From Zoroaster sp. YZ-2022 (taxonomy: Eukaryota; Echinodermata; Asteroidea; Forcipulatida; Zoroasteridae), in the NCBI GenBank assembly GCA_029582265.1, contig CM055831.1, positions 25,458,526 to 25,522,525 on the forward strand: a stretch of DNA of 64,000 nt, in the 5' to 3' direction. Made by a program: the position numbers and the translations under genes. The notes beneath the pieces were generated by a model that worked only from the letters and a program-made list of their open reading frames with translations, ran no database searches and was not told where the DNA came from. How positions within the stretch are numbered: position 1 is the stretch's first letter; each line of letters begins with the position of its first letter. Of this stretch, positions 49,002 to 61,915 are shown piece after piece.

Positions 49002-49867
49002 GAATGGTCATTAGGTTGAACACAGTGCTATAGAATGGTTAATGATATTAAAGAATGGTCATTAGGTTGAACACAGTGCTATAGAATGGTTAATGATATT
49101 AAAGAATGGTCATTAGGTTGAACACAGTGCGATAGAATGGTTAATGATATTCAAGAATGGTCATTAGGTTGAACACAGTGCTATAGAATGGTTAATGATA
49201 TTATAGAATGGTCATTAGGTTGAACACAGTGCTATAGAATGGTTAATGATATTCAAGAATGGTCATTAGGTTGAACACAGTGCTATAGAATGGTTAATGA
49301 TATTAAAGAATGGTCATTAGGTTGAACACAGTGCTATAGAATGGTTAATGATATTAAAGAATGGTAATTAGGTTGAACACAGTGCTATAGAATGGTTAAT
49401 GATATTAAAGAATGGTCATTAGGTTGAACACAGTGCTATAGAATGGTTAATGATATTAAAGAATGGTCATTAGGTTGAACACAGTGCTATAGAATGGTTA
49501 ATGATATTAAAGAATGGTCATTAGGTTGAACACAGTGCGATAGAATGGTTAATGATATTAAAGAATGGTCATTAGGTTGAACACAGTGTTATAGAATGGT
49601 TAATGATATTAAAGAATGGTCATTAGGTTGAACACAGTGCTATAGAATGGTTAATGATATTAAAGAATGGTAATTAGGTTGAACACAGTGCTATAGAATG
49701 GTTAATGATATTAAAGAATGGTCATTAGGTTGAACACAGTGCTATAGAATGGTTAATGATATTAAAGAATGGTCATTAGGTTGAACACAGTGCTATAGAA
49801 TGGTTAATGATATTCAAGAATGGTCATTAGGTTGAACACAGTGCTATAGAATGGTTAATGATATTCA
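49002..49867 (+). repeat. 51-bp minisatellite, about 17 units (copy C)
   Basis: Highly regular units of GAATGGTCATTAGGTTGAAC, ACAGTGCTATAGAATGG and TTAATGATATTAAA. Few variants occur (TTCAA for TTAAA, GCGATAG for GCTATAG, GGTAATTAG for GGTCATTAG). GAATGGT occurs twice per unit, hinting at an older half-unit duplication. Confidence 0.97.
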
Positions 49868-50289
49868 GTGTATACTGACCAATACCTCCACCTTTCATTC
49901 ATTCACTCACATTATTACTGGAATGGACATAAGCTTTCAACTAATGAAAGTCAAATTCTAAGCAGCTCTTTTCAAAATATTGAAAAACCTTTTCCTCATT
50001 TTTGGAATGTTTTTATGTCAAAGGGAATATCAATTTGTTTTGAACATCTGGACAAACTTTTAAAAAATTCTGCAGAAAGAGATTTATTTAATGTGCAACT
50101 GACATAAACAAAATAATACAAAGTAAAAATTGTGTTTTCCAACCAACCCTAGAATTTTTGCTGTCAAAATTTGTAAGGATCGAGAGACCTATTGCACATA
50201 GAACCATTTTTCTGATGCACAAACATCTAAACTTATTATTTCCACAGAAAGAGCTCTTGTGTTAATGCTGCCTGAGGGAGCCTAGACCC

Positions 50290-50634
50290 AATGATGTCAC
50301 CCCTGCAGTACCCACTGCATGATGTCATTGTACCCAGTCACCCCTGCAGTACCCACTGCATGATGTCATTGTACCCAGTCACCCCTGCAGTACCCACTGC
50401 ATGATGTCATTGAACCCAGTCACCCCAGCAGTATCCACTGCATGATGTCATTGTACCCAGTCACCCCTGCAGTACCCACTGCATGATGTCATTGTACCCA
50501 GTCACCCCTGCAGTACCCACTGCATGATGTCATTGTACCCAGTCACCCCTGCAGTACCCACTGCATGATGTCATTGTACCCAGTCACCCCTGCAGTACCC
50601 ACTGCATGATGTCATTGTACCCAGTCATTCCTTA
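50290..50634 (+). repeat. 41-bp minisatellite, about 8 units (copy C)
   Basis: Units contain CCCCTGCAGTACCCACTGCA, then TGATGTCATTGTACCCAGTC. TGCAGT and ACTGCA form a 6-bp inverted pair around ACCC, so every unit can fold into a small hairpin. Confidence 0.95.
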
Positions 50635-50869
50635 AGCATGACTCCTAGATGATACTCCATACAGCTGATGAAGCCAGTATGATGAAGTACAGGAACAGAT
50701 GATGGTTAATCTATGATGTAAGTCCTCAGTCCTGACCATAGGGATGTCAGAAGGTAGTGAAAAGTGGTGACCAGGGGTAGAACAAAAAAAGTTTGGGGAG
50801 GAAGGAAACGACATTACTTTTTACATCGCATGACAGATATGTACCCCCACCAGCAAGATGTATATTCAG

Positions 50870-53116
50870 ATTTAGTGGATATAAAATGTACTTTAATCTA
50901 AAATGAACATTCCAGATATTGAATTTGTACAAATAGTTTTATCTCTTTAATTTTTTAATTAATTTAACTGTCAGAAATATTTGTATATAATATTATTTGA
51001 ATCACTGACTTATTGGAATGAACTGTGACAGAGACAAACATTGTGTTTGTTGTTGTTTTGCCTTTGAGAATGATTCGTTTGAGGGAGAAAAAAAAATCAA
51101 AAAATGTTTGCAAACATTTCCTATACATGTATACACAGTTGGAACATATTTCACATGCCCTAAACCCCTCCCTTCGGCCTATTGGCCTTGCATACCCATT
51201 GCAAAGATATGACTTCTAGTTTCTTGAGATGAATTATAATTTCTTAACTAAAGAATTGAACATTTGTTGATAAGCTGGATGTTATGTATAGTTTTAGTTA
51301 TACAGAAATAATGCACTATGTAAACTTCTTAACTATTTCCTTTGACATAAATTCAGAATTGAGTTTTATCTCACACAGTTTAAATGGTCCTACATGTGTG
51401 CAATAAGTAACACATAGATGTACAGTGTATTGTTTTATACTTGACAGACTGATACTTGAAGATCAATTAGCTGATAAGGGTATGATAGTCAAATGACTTA
51501 CAGCAGATTCTTAGTAAGAACTGGGTCATCAGAACATACTTCAAATACAGGACCTATGTATTTTGATTCACATTTACAATAAAGCTACTTCATTCTTAAG
51601 TTGGCAAATAATTCTAACATTTGATTAACCTCACAATTTGGTTCCTTTTCATCCAATATATAGAAATAATTGCGCCAATATCAGGTTTTTTTTATGAAGA
51701 AAGCAACAAGGATGTGAACTACAATAATAATGAAACATACATGTAAGTAAACATTATAAGTTAAGAGATTTGATTTATTGACATCACTCAATTGAGGAGG
51801 GAGATTGTGGGAACAAACAAAGAATTGACTTGTAATAGTTTTGATAAACCTGATTGGAGACAAAAAAATCAAATTAATTTGTATTACAATCTGATCTAAT
51901 AAATGTCAATTAAATGCAAATTTAATTAAATCAACAGTAAAAACTTAATAATAGTCTGTAGATTATGCTCCTAAATTAAAGGAGGGAATTTGAAGAAAAC
52001 AAGATCTGCAATATTTATGTTGAAAATTAATTATCAAAGACACATAGACTATAGATTTGAGTTATTTCATTGATGTATGGAAATGAAAACTATCAGAAAA
52101 AGAATACGATTGACCAAAATAACAATTTCCACTGGGTTCAAAGATGAAAACACTTCAAACAACATCATTTCCCAGGATGCTTGATACTTGTACCAACTTT
52201 ACACCAATTAAGTTTGAATGTAATAATTTGTTCATTTGATAATCTAGTTATTACCAATGTTGATTTGATCAATTATTTGATCAAATAAAATGATGAGATA
52301 AAAGAATACAAAATGAAACCCTACCATCTAAAACACTTTAGGTAGGTTTTAGTTGATGAAAGTATGGTGAAAGTTATCGGGTGATAACCTTCATCTTGTA
52401 GAGTCATTGAAGACTCTACAAGAGACTGCATGGATCCAAATGGAATCATCCTCATTGATAATGTACAGTGCTTAGTGATGATGATGAATAAAGGTCACTT
52501 TGTATTTATATCAACCAACTTCTACAGGGTATAATTAGATAACAAAATACCCAAAGCAGGGAGGAGGGGGCTTCATCCCCCAAGGCCCCCCACACCTCCT
52601 AGATCAGCCATTGGAAGTTATTGGGGCTTGGGACAGGAAAACCTCAAAACAGTTTGTTCATTGCATTATATACAATTAAGCTTATTACATAATTGATGAA
52701 GATTATCATTTGTAAAAGTGTTCAATATAATGTATAAAGCTAATTATTAATGCTTATTTTTAAAAGTGTACAATAATCATATATGTTGAAAAGGAAATTG
52801 AAATCAAGACAATTGAAGCTCCTCTTTTGTAATTTCACAAATTATTATGTTGAATTAGTTGCTCATTTATGATATTAAGAGTCATAGGTTTCCTGAAGAT
52901 AATTTCTGTCTGGAATGGGACAGAAATGATTTCATAGAAACCTACAGTGCTTTGGTTAGAAACTGTGAATGAGATTTTACAACTTGTTTCCAAATGAAAC
53001 ATTGACTGGTCAATTGTTTATATGCAATTCTTGATTGTCATTTAGTATTCATGCACATGATGACATTTTACAAACAGTGTATCAAGAATGTACTATTCAT
53101 TTTTATTTCCCTCCAG
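50870..53116. repeat. duplicated unit copy C, intergenic part
   Basis: Matches 17.3-19.6 kb and provides the empty sites for the copy A minisatellite, SINE and retroelement tail. No gene seen. Confidence 0.65.
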
Positions 53117-53228
53117 GTTGACAGCATGACAACCCTTCTAATTGACCTGATCAGAGGTCAACAAGAAACAGTCTCAGCAAGAAACATCCTCAACCAAGAG
53201 AGATCAGCTCAGGATGCTCCAACAAAAG
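53117..53228 (+). CDS. probable internal coding exon of unknown product (copy C)
   Basis: Same 112-nt block as 19615-19726, with acceptor TTTCCCTCCAG and donor AAAAG/GTAAGAGG intact and the frame open throughout (VDSMTTLLIDLIRG and onward). It differs from copy A by one residue. Confidence 0.45.
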
Positions 53229-54050
53229 GTAAGAGGAAGAAAACTAGACTTGTATAAGGTGCAGCTCAGGTGTAGAATATAACCTTTCCATTATGCAACT
53301 CTGTACAAGGGTGGATCCAGAGGGGGAAAAGAGAGGGTATAGACCTTTCTTTTGCTATGTCACAATTGTAGTTTTTGTCAACTGGTGATTGGCAAACAAT
53401 GGGTGACCATCAGTGAAAACAAAGAAAGTATTGACAAGATATTGACATATGAATAATTAAAGAGTAACATTTACAAATCAACAGACAATGTCAAAAGCAA
53501 AATCAGGGGAACTCCCTCTTAAAGATGCATCATATATTTTTTCATCAGTGATTCCTGGCAATTTTTTTTATCTGAAAATAACTATTTTCCTTGTAAAAAA
53601 AAGGCATCAAAATATGCAAAAATTACAAATGAATTATTAAAAAGCATGAGAGCCATGTTTACAGTGATAAAGTTATGAAATGAATTGATGGCAGGACCTG
53701 TCATTAATTCATTTAGGTACTTAGATAAACCATGCTTCTTGGACATTTGTCTTGTGAAATATTTCTTTTTACAAGATGTATCACCGGTATTTTACTGGTA
53801 ATTTTGTTTTCATCAAAACAGCAATAATTTCCTGAGTGAAGATTTCATTCTCAGTGAATTGTATATGCTCTATCTCTTGTCATGTCAAACATTAATAATA
53901 AATGATACAAGATTAATTCTATAGCGTGACATTGATAATCAAGATTCTACATTACATGTTTGGGTAACATATCTTGACGAGGACATTTCACCATTATGAT
54001 GATGACAAGGGAGATTGCCAGTCAGCAGCATGTTGGATTACATCACATTA

Positions 54051-54326
54051 TAATAATAATAATAATAAGTGGACTTATATAGCGCACGTATCCACCAACT
54101 AAGTGGTGCTCAAGGCGCATTCTTTTTTACGTGCATTACACAACACACGGGACCTACGGGCTTCGTCCCATCCGGAAGGACGAAGCAATTATGGTTAAGT
54201 ACCTTGCTCAAGGACACAAGTGTCACGACCGGGGCTCGAACCCACACCCTGCTGCTGGCAATGCCAGAACTTGAGTTCGGTGCGCTAGACCGCTCGGCCA
54301 CGACACTCCATAACTGTCAACAATTA
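54051..54326 (-). mobile_element. tRNA-derived SINE inserted in the TRIM-NHL copy C last exon
   Basis: On the minus strand: head with A box (TGGCCGAGCGGTCTA) and B box (GGGTTCGAGCCCC), body CTTGTGTCCTTGAGCAAGG, a 3' part with GCACGTAAAAAAGAATGCGCC, and an (ATT)n tail at 54051-54066. ATTA is duplicated at both borders (54047-54050 and 54323-54326). Copies A and B show the empty site (CACATTATGTGATAT at 20398 and 37981). Confidence 0.92.
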
Positions 54327-57300
54327 TGTGATATATCTTCACTGAACGCAAGTCTGCTGCTACCAGCTGAAGCCCATCTGCAGTGAATGTGATTCCCATG
54401 GGTCTGTACAGACCCTGAGCTATACATGTGATGAATCTACCTTCATCATCATAATGGTGAATATGACCAGTGTTAAACCCATTGCACACTGCAATGTATA
54501 TGCCTGATCTGTCACAGCGTACACCATTGCAGTATTGAACTTCCTGACCATTGATTGTTGGTTTGATTATGAGTAATGAAGTACCATTGCTATCAACAAT
54601 GTCTACTTTATGTTGGTTATAAGCACTGACTACAACTCTATTATTATTATCAATAGCCAGGAAGTAAGGTGCTGTTTTGACTGGCATAGTGTGAATGAGC
54701 GAGCCATCAGTGCGGCTGTGCTCGCTCACCACCATCCTCTTCACATCACCTATTATGATGTTACCCTTATTATTTACTGCTACACTGCAGAGGTCCACTG
54801 ATGTCTTCCCTACCTCACTATGAGGCACTGTGTGGAAGTCAAAGGCAAGTGTGCCATCATTGTTGTACATCTTGACGTTGTTGGTGTGGTCTACAACCAC
54901 TAAGTGATTGTGTGTAGCTGCAATGCCATGTGGACCTGGAAAAATAATAATAGAGATAACACAGCACAGTGATATAACAATTATGTGTGTTATGTTTTAT
55001 GAGCTGAACATTAAATGAAGATATTTCTACATATTTTCACATGAAGGCCTATACATGTACAAAGGGATTCACAACAGCCAATGTTCACTTTGAACCTTTG
55101 AACTGTCATGATTTATTATTTACTATTTATTTCAGCCAATCTCATGTTTCAGAAAAGAAAATAGGCTAAATTGTGGAGTGCCATGGTCGAGTGGTTTAGC
55201 GCATCGGATTTGTGTTCTGATGGCCGAGTCGTCAGAATATATATACTCTGAAATATACTCTGTTCGAAGATGCTTCAATAAGCTTGTGACACTTGCTAAC
55301 ACACGTCATGTTACCATGTGTATTTACAACATATGTACATCATGTGTTTTTAAGTTTTGATGACTCCTCAGTGACAACAAATATATTTTGGAGAAATAAA
55401 ATGTTACCAATCTCACACAAGAATATTTCTATTTTAGTAAACCTTAATAAAAGGCTATTTTCTCTGAACCATGTTATATGTGTACTCTTGCTTACTTTTA
55501 TTCAGAGTAACTTTAAACTGGTCAGATGCCATGATCATTCGGTCTGTCAATTCATAGGGTATGTCAATGAGATGTTTACTTTTATTCAGAGCAACTTTAA
55601 AAACTGGTCAGATGCCATGATCATTCGGTCTGTCAATGCATAGGGTATGTCAATGAGTTGTTTACTTGCATATATGTCACTTTGGAATTCTGGAAAGCAT
55701 TCCATAAAGTTCTGGCTGGAAAACAGACACAATCTGGTGATAATACTGGTCTATGGCTCTCTGCCAAACAACTGAAGTTAAATCATTAAATAATTTCCCA
55801 AATTAAAGATGAAATTTAAGGAGAAACGTATGGATCAATGTTGCTAACAGATGACTGACTATATGAAAACACAACAACCCTTTATGCTGCTACCCATGCC
55901 ATGTTTATTGAACCTCCACTGATGTGTTGCATTTACATACTTAAACAGCAGTGTGTTCTTTCTGCAAATTGGCTGAATAAGCTGCATGGACTGATGAATT
56001 TTTAGACCATTTAAAAACTTTAAAAACTGAAATGATATTGAAATGATATTTTAGTTGGTATTATGGATGTCTAATAAGTCATAACAATGAATAAAGTCTT
56101 TGTTAACCCTCCTACTATAGCTGTACTTTAGTGGCAAGTAGCTATAGAGGTCAAAATCAGTCTACTGACTGTTTTGACTGTCACACCACTGAGATTGCAG
56201 GGTAAAGTGATCTCCCATTGATCCATTGCAGGCCATACTAACCCTCCTACTCTAGCTGCAACAGAGTAGCAACAGAGGTAGCTGTCGACTGTTGACCCAA
56301 ATGTGCACACGGGCATTTTTTACTTTTTTTTTACTGTCATTTTGACCACCCTTAACAATGCCAGGCAATGCTTTTACCAGTCAAAAACAGTTGACTCATT
56401 TTGACCTGTAAATGTACTTACTACACATAAGGTTTGACAGCGATATACCTTGGCAAGTATATCAACATTTTGACTGATTTTGACTCTTGCAGTTATAGAA
56501 GGGTTAAAGAATGGTTTAGAATATCTCTTGAAGTTCACTTGTAATCCTACAGGGGTATTGTCTTTGTTTGGGGCTGTTGTTTCTTAATTGCTGTTGTTCG
56601 CTTGTTACAAATATTTTTTTATACTGTTCCATTTTTGTTTATTCTTTTAATTTTATTGGTAGCTTTGTGAATTTGATGTGTGAAATCTTTTATAGTTTAA
56701 TGAAAATCTTTATACAGTAAGCACTTCATGCTATTGAATGCATAATGTGTACATAAGAAACTTACGTCCTTGTATTGGAATGGTTCTTTTCTGATGTCCC
56801 TTGGTGCTGCAGATTACCACTGTATCGTGCCAGTAGTCTGTCACTGCAATATCATCACCAGGTTGACAAGCATCAATACCCCGAGCCACATCAAATGCTC
56901 CTGAACCAAATTCACCACACAGCTCCCACTTGTGTTTCTGCAGCTCCACCTTGCCAAGATTGATATCACCAACCCTCTGACTCTCCTTGAATCTCAGATG
57001 GCAAAAAACCTTGTGATCAATTTTGGGAAGACTTTGACTGCTGAGAAATTTCAAGTTCTTGCTGATAGTGGGATAGAGTGCAAGGAAGTCAGGATCTGAT
57101 GAATTGTTTGTGACATCTTTGGCGGTCTCCAGTGAATGCTGTATTTGTTGTGAGATTACACTCACTGTTTGCTCATATTCATCCAATTTGTTGTTACGAT
57201 CTTTGTGGAGGTTTTTGATTTCATTAATGATGCGACTCTCTTGAGCTGTTACCTCAGCCCTGATCTCATCAGCTCTGTTGTTCACCTCTGCCATGGTTCT

Positions 57301-58058
57301 TTCAACTGTGATGCCGAGTTTGTCTTTCATTGTTGAGGCTGTTGCTAGAGATTGTTCAAGTTCCTTGAGAACTCCTTCAAGGGGAGTAAAGAATTGAGCC
57401 AATGACTGTTTATATGTGGATGAGGCTTGTTTGCAATCAATGTACTCATGTTGTGGTTTACAGTGGTCTAGGACAGTGCAATCTCGGCAAATAAAATTGA
57501 CACATGTTACACAGTAGAACCATGTGTCACTCCCTCATGTGTTTGGCATTCTGGTCGATATTTTTGTTTTGTCTCTTTTATTGTTATTTTCCCCTGAATA
57601 AAGTCCTCCAAAGTAGCAATGGTATGATTGGACAAGGCAGGAATATTCTGGTGTATTTTGTAGCAGTTTGCACAGATATACTTTGGGCAGTCCAGACAGC
57701 GATGCGTAGCCTCATTTCCCTCATTGCATAATTCACAGGTAAGCTTTGTGTTGCCTGATGAGCTGACCAACTTCTGTTGCAATGTGATCTCCTCAACAAG
57801 ACCAATTAGATAGAAGTTGGTCTTGAGGCCTGGAACACCCATTGTAGGAAGTTGTGTCTCCCGTCGACACAAAGGACAAGGAATCATGACAGCATCCTTG
57901 TATTTGGTAGTGTGGTATTCATCTAAACAGTTTTCACAGAAGCTGTGGACACAGTCCAGTATTTTGGGTTGTCTGTACACCTCTTTGCAAATACTGCACT
58001 CATGATCCTTGCTGATTTTCTCTAGAGCTGAACCCAATGTTGGATTAGAAGTAGCCAT
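54223..58058 (-). pseudogene. TRIM-NHL gene copy C, frameshift in B-box 2, SINE-derived C-terminus
   Basis: Exon 1 is at 56766-58058 and exon 2 at 54223-54935, with GTAAG donor and CCAG acceptor. RING, B-box 1 and start match copy A, with one residue (Leu) lost before the first RING cysteine. Around 57525-57535 a net one-base loss shifts the frame inside B-box 2 (after THEG). The correct frame resumes and stays open through coiled coil and NHL (56731-57402). In exon 2 the NHL region is intact, but the SINE removes the normal Met-stop after VKIYHI. The frame then runs 33 residues into the SINE head before a stop at 54223. If the single-base lesion is an assembly error, this would be a full gene with a new tail. 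Confidence 0.8.
54936..56765 (-). other. intron of TRIM-NHL copy C
   Basis: Contains two 85-bp units (55497-55670), the SINE-head relic (near 55180) and the TTTTGAC cluster (56320-56490). It lacks the 803-bp element. Extra copy-specific sequence lies at 56000-56090 and 56175-56290. Confidence 0.7.
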
Positions 58059-58653
58059 TTCTATAGATCTGTTTATAAATGATGTATGGAATGAAATGTA
58101 AAAGCAGACTCAATATCAGGCTCACATCAGGAAATGCAACAATAAGTTTGTCAAAAGTTTTTAAAAGGTTATTTGTTTAACAGTATTTACTGTAGTATCA
58201 ATTTATTTCTCATTCTCTCATGAAAACAAACTTCAATTTCCAAATGGTTAGAGGTGCTTGTCCCTCCATACCAATAATGTAGCCTTGTTTTGGTCATCTA
58301 TTAAAGGTTAATATTAAAGATGTATTGTGTACTCATGTTGACAAAATACTGGAAATTTCAATTATGTTGGGTCGCCAAAGTTATGAACTTTAAAACAAGA
58401 CATCTAAAATAAAATCCAGTCAAACATATTGACAGAATGAATACAAGAGAAATTGAATGTTACATCCTCAATTCATTACTACTGTATGATTAGGTTTTCA
58501 CTTCATCTATTGAAAAATAGAAAAAATTGTTGATGTCTTATTTAATTTCTTAAATCTTTGGTGAACCAACAACAAATCAATATTAAATAAATATCTCATA
58601 TGAAAACTTATTTTCTTCAAATTTTACCAAACATTTTCAAACCTTCCTGCTTA

Positions 58654-59268
58654 TGCCCCAGTCACATTGGAGCTGCGATTGCCTACGACCATGTCAGTCG
58701 TGCGACGTAGGGCGGTCTTGGCCCGGTCGTAGGTTTTTTCTGCGATGTCGGCCTAGCAGTCACACAATAAGACCTGTCCCCGACTGGTCTGCGACTTGTA
58801 GCCAACTGATAGCACGACTGGTCGCAAGACCTTGAGGGACTTGTCGTACGATCACCCAAGACTACCTACGATTGTCAAGGATCAGTCGCAAGACTAGTCA
58901 CGCATACCGTGACTAGTCAGGCATTCGCCGACAAGTCGTGCGAATAGTCGTGCATAGTCGTGCGACTGTTGGGCGACTGGATAGTCCACGATGAACCACG
59001 ACGACACGTAAGACCACCCAAGACTTGTAGCATGACCATCGCATCGACTATTGAAGACCTACCGACCAGCTACGACCAGTTTGGTCGCAGCCAGGCTTTT
59101 GAACATGATCGAAAACCTCCCAAGACCGACCCGGTCTTGCGACTACCCAAGACCACCCGCAACCACCCGGGACTTGTCGCAGGACTTTTCTACGATTCCT
59201 TGTAATTTCCAGTCGCAGACGATCGTAACCTGTTGTAAGTTGTCGTATCCTCCAGTGTGACTGGGGCA
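58654..59268. mobile_element. 615-bp MITE with TTA target duplication
   Basis: The ends are inverted copies of TGCCCCAGTCACA, extending to 19 bp with one mismatch. TTA is duplicated at 58651-58653 and 59269-59271. Copies A (near 25725) and D (near 46890) have the empty site CTGCTTAAAGATG. The interior is dense with short GTCG/CGAC motifs in both orientations (GTCGTGCGAC, CGACTGGTCG). A 3-bp TWA target fits the PIF/Harbinger group. There is no transposase; open frames inside follow the repeat composition. Confidence 0.9.
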
Positions 59269-59271
59269 TTA

Positions 59272-61100
59272 AAGATGCATCACCAGTGTTATTTGGTATT
59301 TTAACAGCAATTACCAGCAATTATGCATTGATATTTTACTTGTGAAAGGAAAAAGCCTGGTTTGACAGTAAATATGTACCAAACTTAATTGATGTTAGGT
59401 CCATTCATAAATTAATTTGGCACGTTTTTTTCTGCTATACTAAAACTCTGACAACTTTTTTTTTTAATTTCCAATTTTAAAGTATTTTATTTCTCAAAGG
59501 AAATTATCAATGTTTCGATGAACACACAATTTTGGAAATTGCCGATAAAACACAGTGATACATCTTTAATCTCCAGTGTGTATTGTGGACCTGATTTGTC
59601 TCAACTATCATTTAATTTGTATCATATAGATTTGTTTCAACAAGAAGATAATTTCTTATAATACATCATACACTGAATTAGAATTTCTAAACTGAGTTCA
59701 ACATTCATTACAGGATTTTGTGATCCCACAACCTTGTGGAAGTACTGTATGGTAAAACTCAATCTGCTGAGTAGATGAACAAAATCATAATCACTATATT
59801 CACTGTCCATAGAAGTCACTCCAAACATCTAAACAAACATGACAAATGTTAGCTCACCTCACAGTGGTTTTACTTTGTTTTATTCAAGCCAGTTGAACAC
59901 AAAATGAAGTCAATTTTTCTTGTTGAAGACAGAGCAAATGTTGCTACATGTAACGTTAGGGCGGATCCCAAACAAAATGGCGATTGACAAACACAGTTTA
60001 GTTCCTGGTAGAGTATGTGACAAAATCATTAGGTCATAGGTCTACCTGGCTGATATGTACAGTACACAGTGAATACAGTGTACCATAATTGTTTGACTCA
60101 ATGACGTATGCATATTGAACTTCATTGTGAAAGTTCAGCTGTGTTGCATGATGTTGTATATAATATTGTATCCTGCTTGTGTTGTAAAGTGCGAGTATAA
60201 TCTACAGGATAGTATCCCATAGATTATACCATAGAGTAAGGTCCTTGCTATATGATTATACTCACACTTGTTAATACAATACAAATACTAACTTCTCTCT
60301 GACTTTTACCACTGCTGATAACTGCACTATTCATGACTGATAGGTGACTTCTCTGTAAATAATAACCAAAGCCCTTGTTGAAACACTGAGACACAGTGAG
60401 GCTGATTCCTTGAAATGTCTGAGAAAGCTCTGACCACTGCCCAGCATTGTCAGGCTCTCATTGGTCAGGAGTTGTTAAATCCAGTTGCATTGTTATAAGT
60501 TTGTGGTCAATCCTCATAGGAGTAGTGTGATAAATTCATAGTCCCATTTAACCCATTGCCCTACACCCTTACATCATTGACTCTTTACTCTATGGGAGCT
60601 ATAGAACTATGCTCAATATAATCATAGATCATTTTATTATTACAATAAACATGATCAAATGTTAGTTATTTCATTCTCAAATGTTGCTATTGACCAATAT
60701 TTGGGTTTGTGATGTGTCACCAATTCACTGAGACATATAGATTTAGTGCAAGTAAAATGTACTTCAGTCTAAAATGAAAATTCCAGATATTGAATTTGTA
60801 CTAATATTTGTTTCTCTGTAACTTTTGTTAAAGGAACAGTATCGTCACGATGAGAGCAGACTTTCAACAGGGCATGGAATCGGTGTCCTAGTTTAAGATG
60901 AACAGTGGATAATTTATGCAGCAGCAAACAGTAAATACATGTATCAATGTTTTATTAATGTCACTCTCGGAATATTTGCATTTTTGTTTTGTTTTATTAA
61001 TTTTGGATGTATATTTACATTATAATGGTTTACATCTACATAGGCTCTGTCTGTTGGTGTTGATTTGTCCCTGTTGTTTTTAGTATTATTTATTTGTTAT
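59272..61100. repeat. 5' flank of TRIM-NHL copy C
   Basis: Non-coding match to 25740-27590, with the inverted repeat at about 60187-60268 and the 63-codon minus frame at 59637-59828. Confidence 0.6.
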
Positions 61101-61104
61101 AGTT

Positions 61105-61915
61105 GTGGTTTGGTTTTACTGTGGTTTTTGTCTTGACTATCTGCATATCTCCTTTATGTATGTGTTGTTTTGTGGTTTGGTTTTACTGTGGTTTTTGTCT
61201 TGACTATCTGCATATCTCCTTTATGTATGTGTTGTTTTGTGGTTTGGTTTTACTGTGGTTTTTGTCTTGACTATCTACATATCACCTTTATGTATCTGTT
61301 GTTTTGTGGTTTGGTTTTGCTGTGGTTTTTGTCTTGACTATCTGCATATCTCCTTTATGTATCTGTTGTTTTGTGGTTTGGTTTTACTGTGGTTTTTTGT
61401 CTTGACTATCTGCATATCTCCTTTATGTATGTGTTGTTTTGTGGTTTGGTTTTACTGTGGTTTTTGTCTTGACTATCTGCATATCTCCTTTATGTATGTG
61501 TTGTTTTGTGGTTTGGTTTTACTGTGGTTTTTTTGTCTTGACTATCTGCATATCTCCTTTATGTATCTGTTGTTTAGTTTGGTTTTACTGTGGTTTTTGT
61601 CTTGACTATCTGCATATCTCCTTTATGTATGTGTTGTTTTGTGGTTTGGTTTTACTGTGGTTTTTTTGTCTTGACTATCTGCATATCTCCTTTATGTATC
61701 TGTTGTTTAGTTTGGTTTTACTGTGGTTTTTGTCTTGACTATCTGCATATCTCCTTTATGTATGTGTTGATTTGTGGTTTGGTTTTACTGTGGTTTTTTT
61801 GTCTTGACTATCTGCATATCTCCTTTATGTATGTGTTGTTTTGTGGTTTGGTTTTGCTGTGGTTTTTTGTCTTGACTATCTGCATATCTCCTTTATGTAT
61901 CTGTTGTTTTGTTGT
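61105..61915 (+). repeat. 67-bp minisatellite, about 12 units (copy C)
   Basis: Same units as 27594-28130, expanded by about four. T-run lengths and small deletions (TGTTTAGTTTGG for TGTTTTGTGGTTTGG) separate unit types, which appear in repeated order near 61500-61740. Confidence 0.95.

Noticed and set aside
58960..59320. Open frames on both strands in the GTCG/CGAC-rich region
   Set aside because: They lie inside a terminal-inverted-repeat element and reflect CG-rich motif composition without stops.
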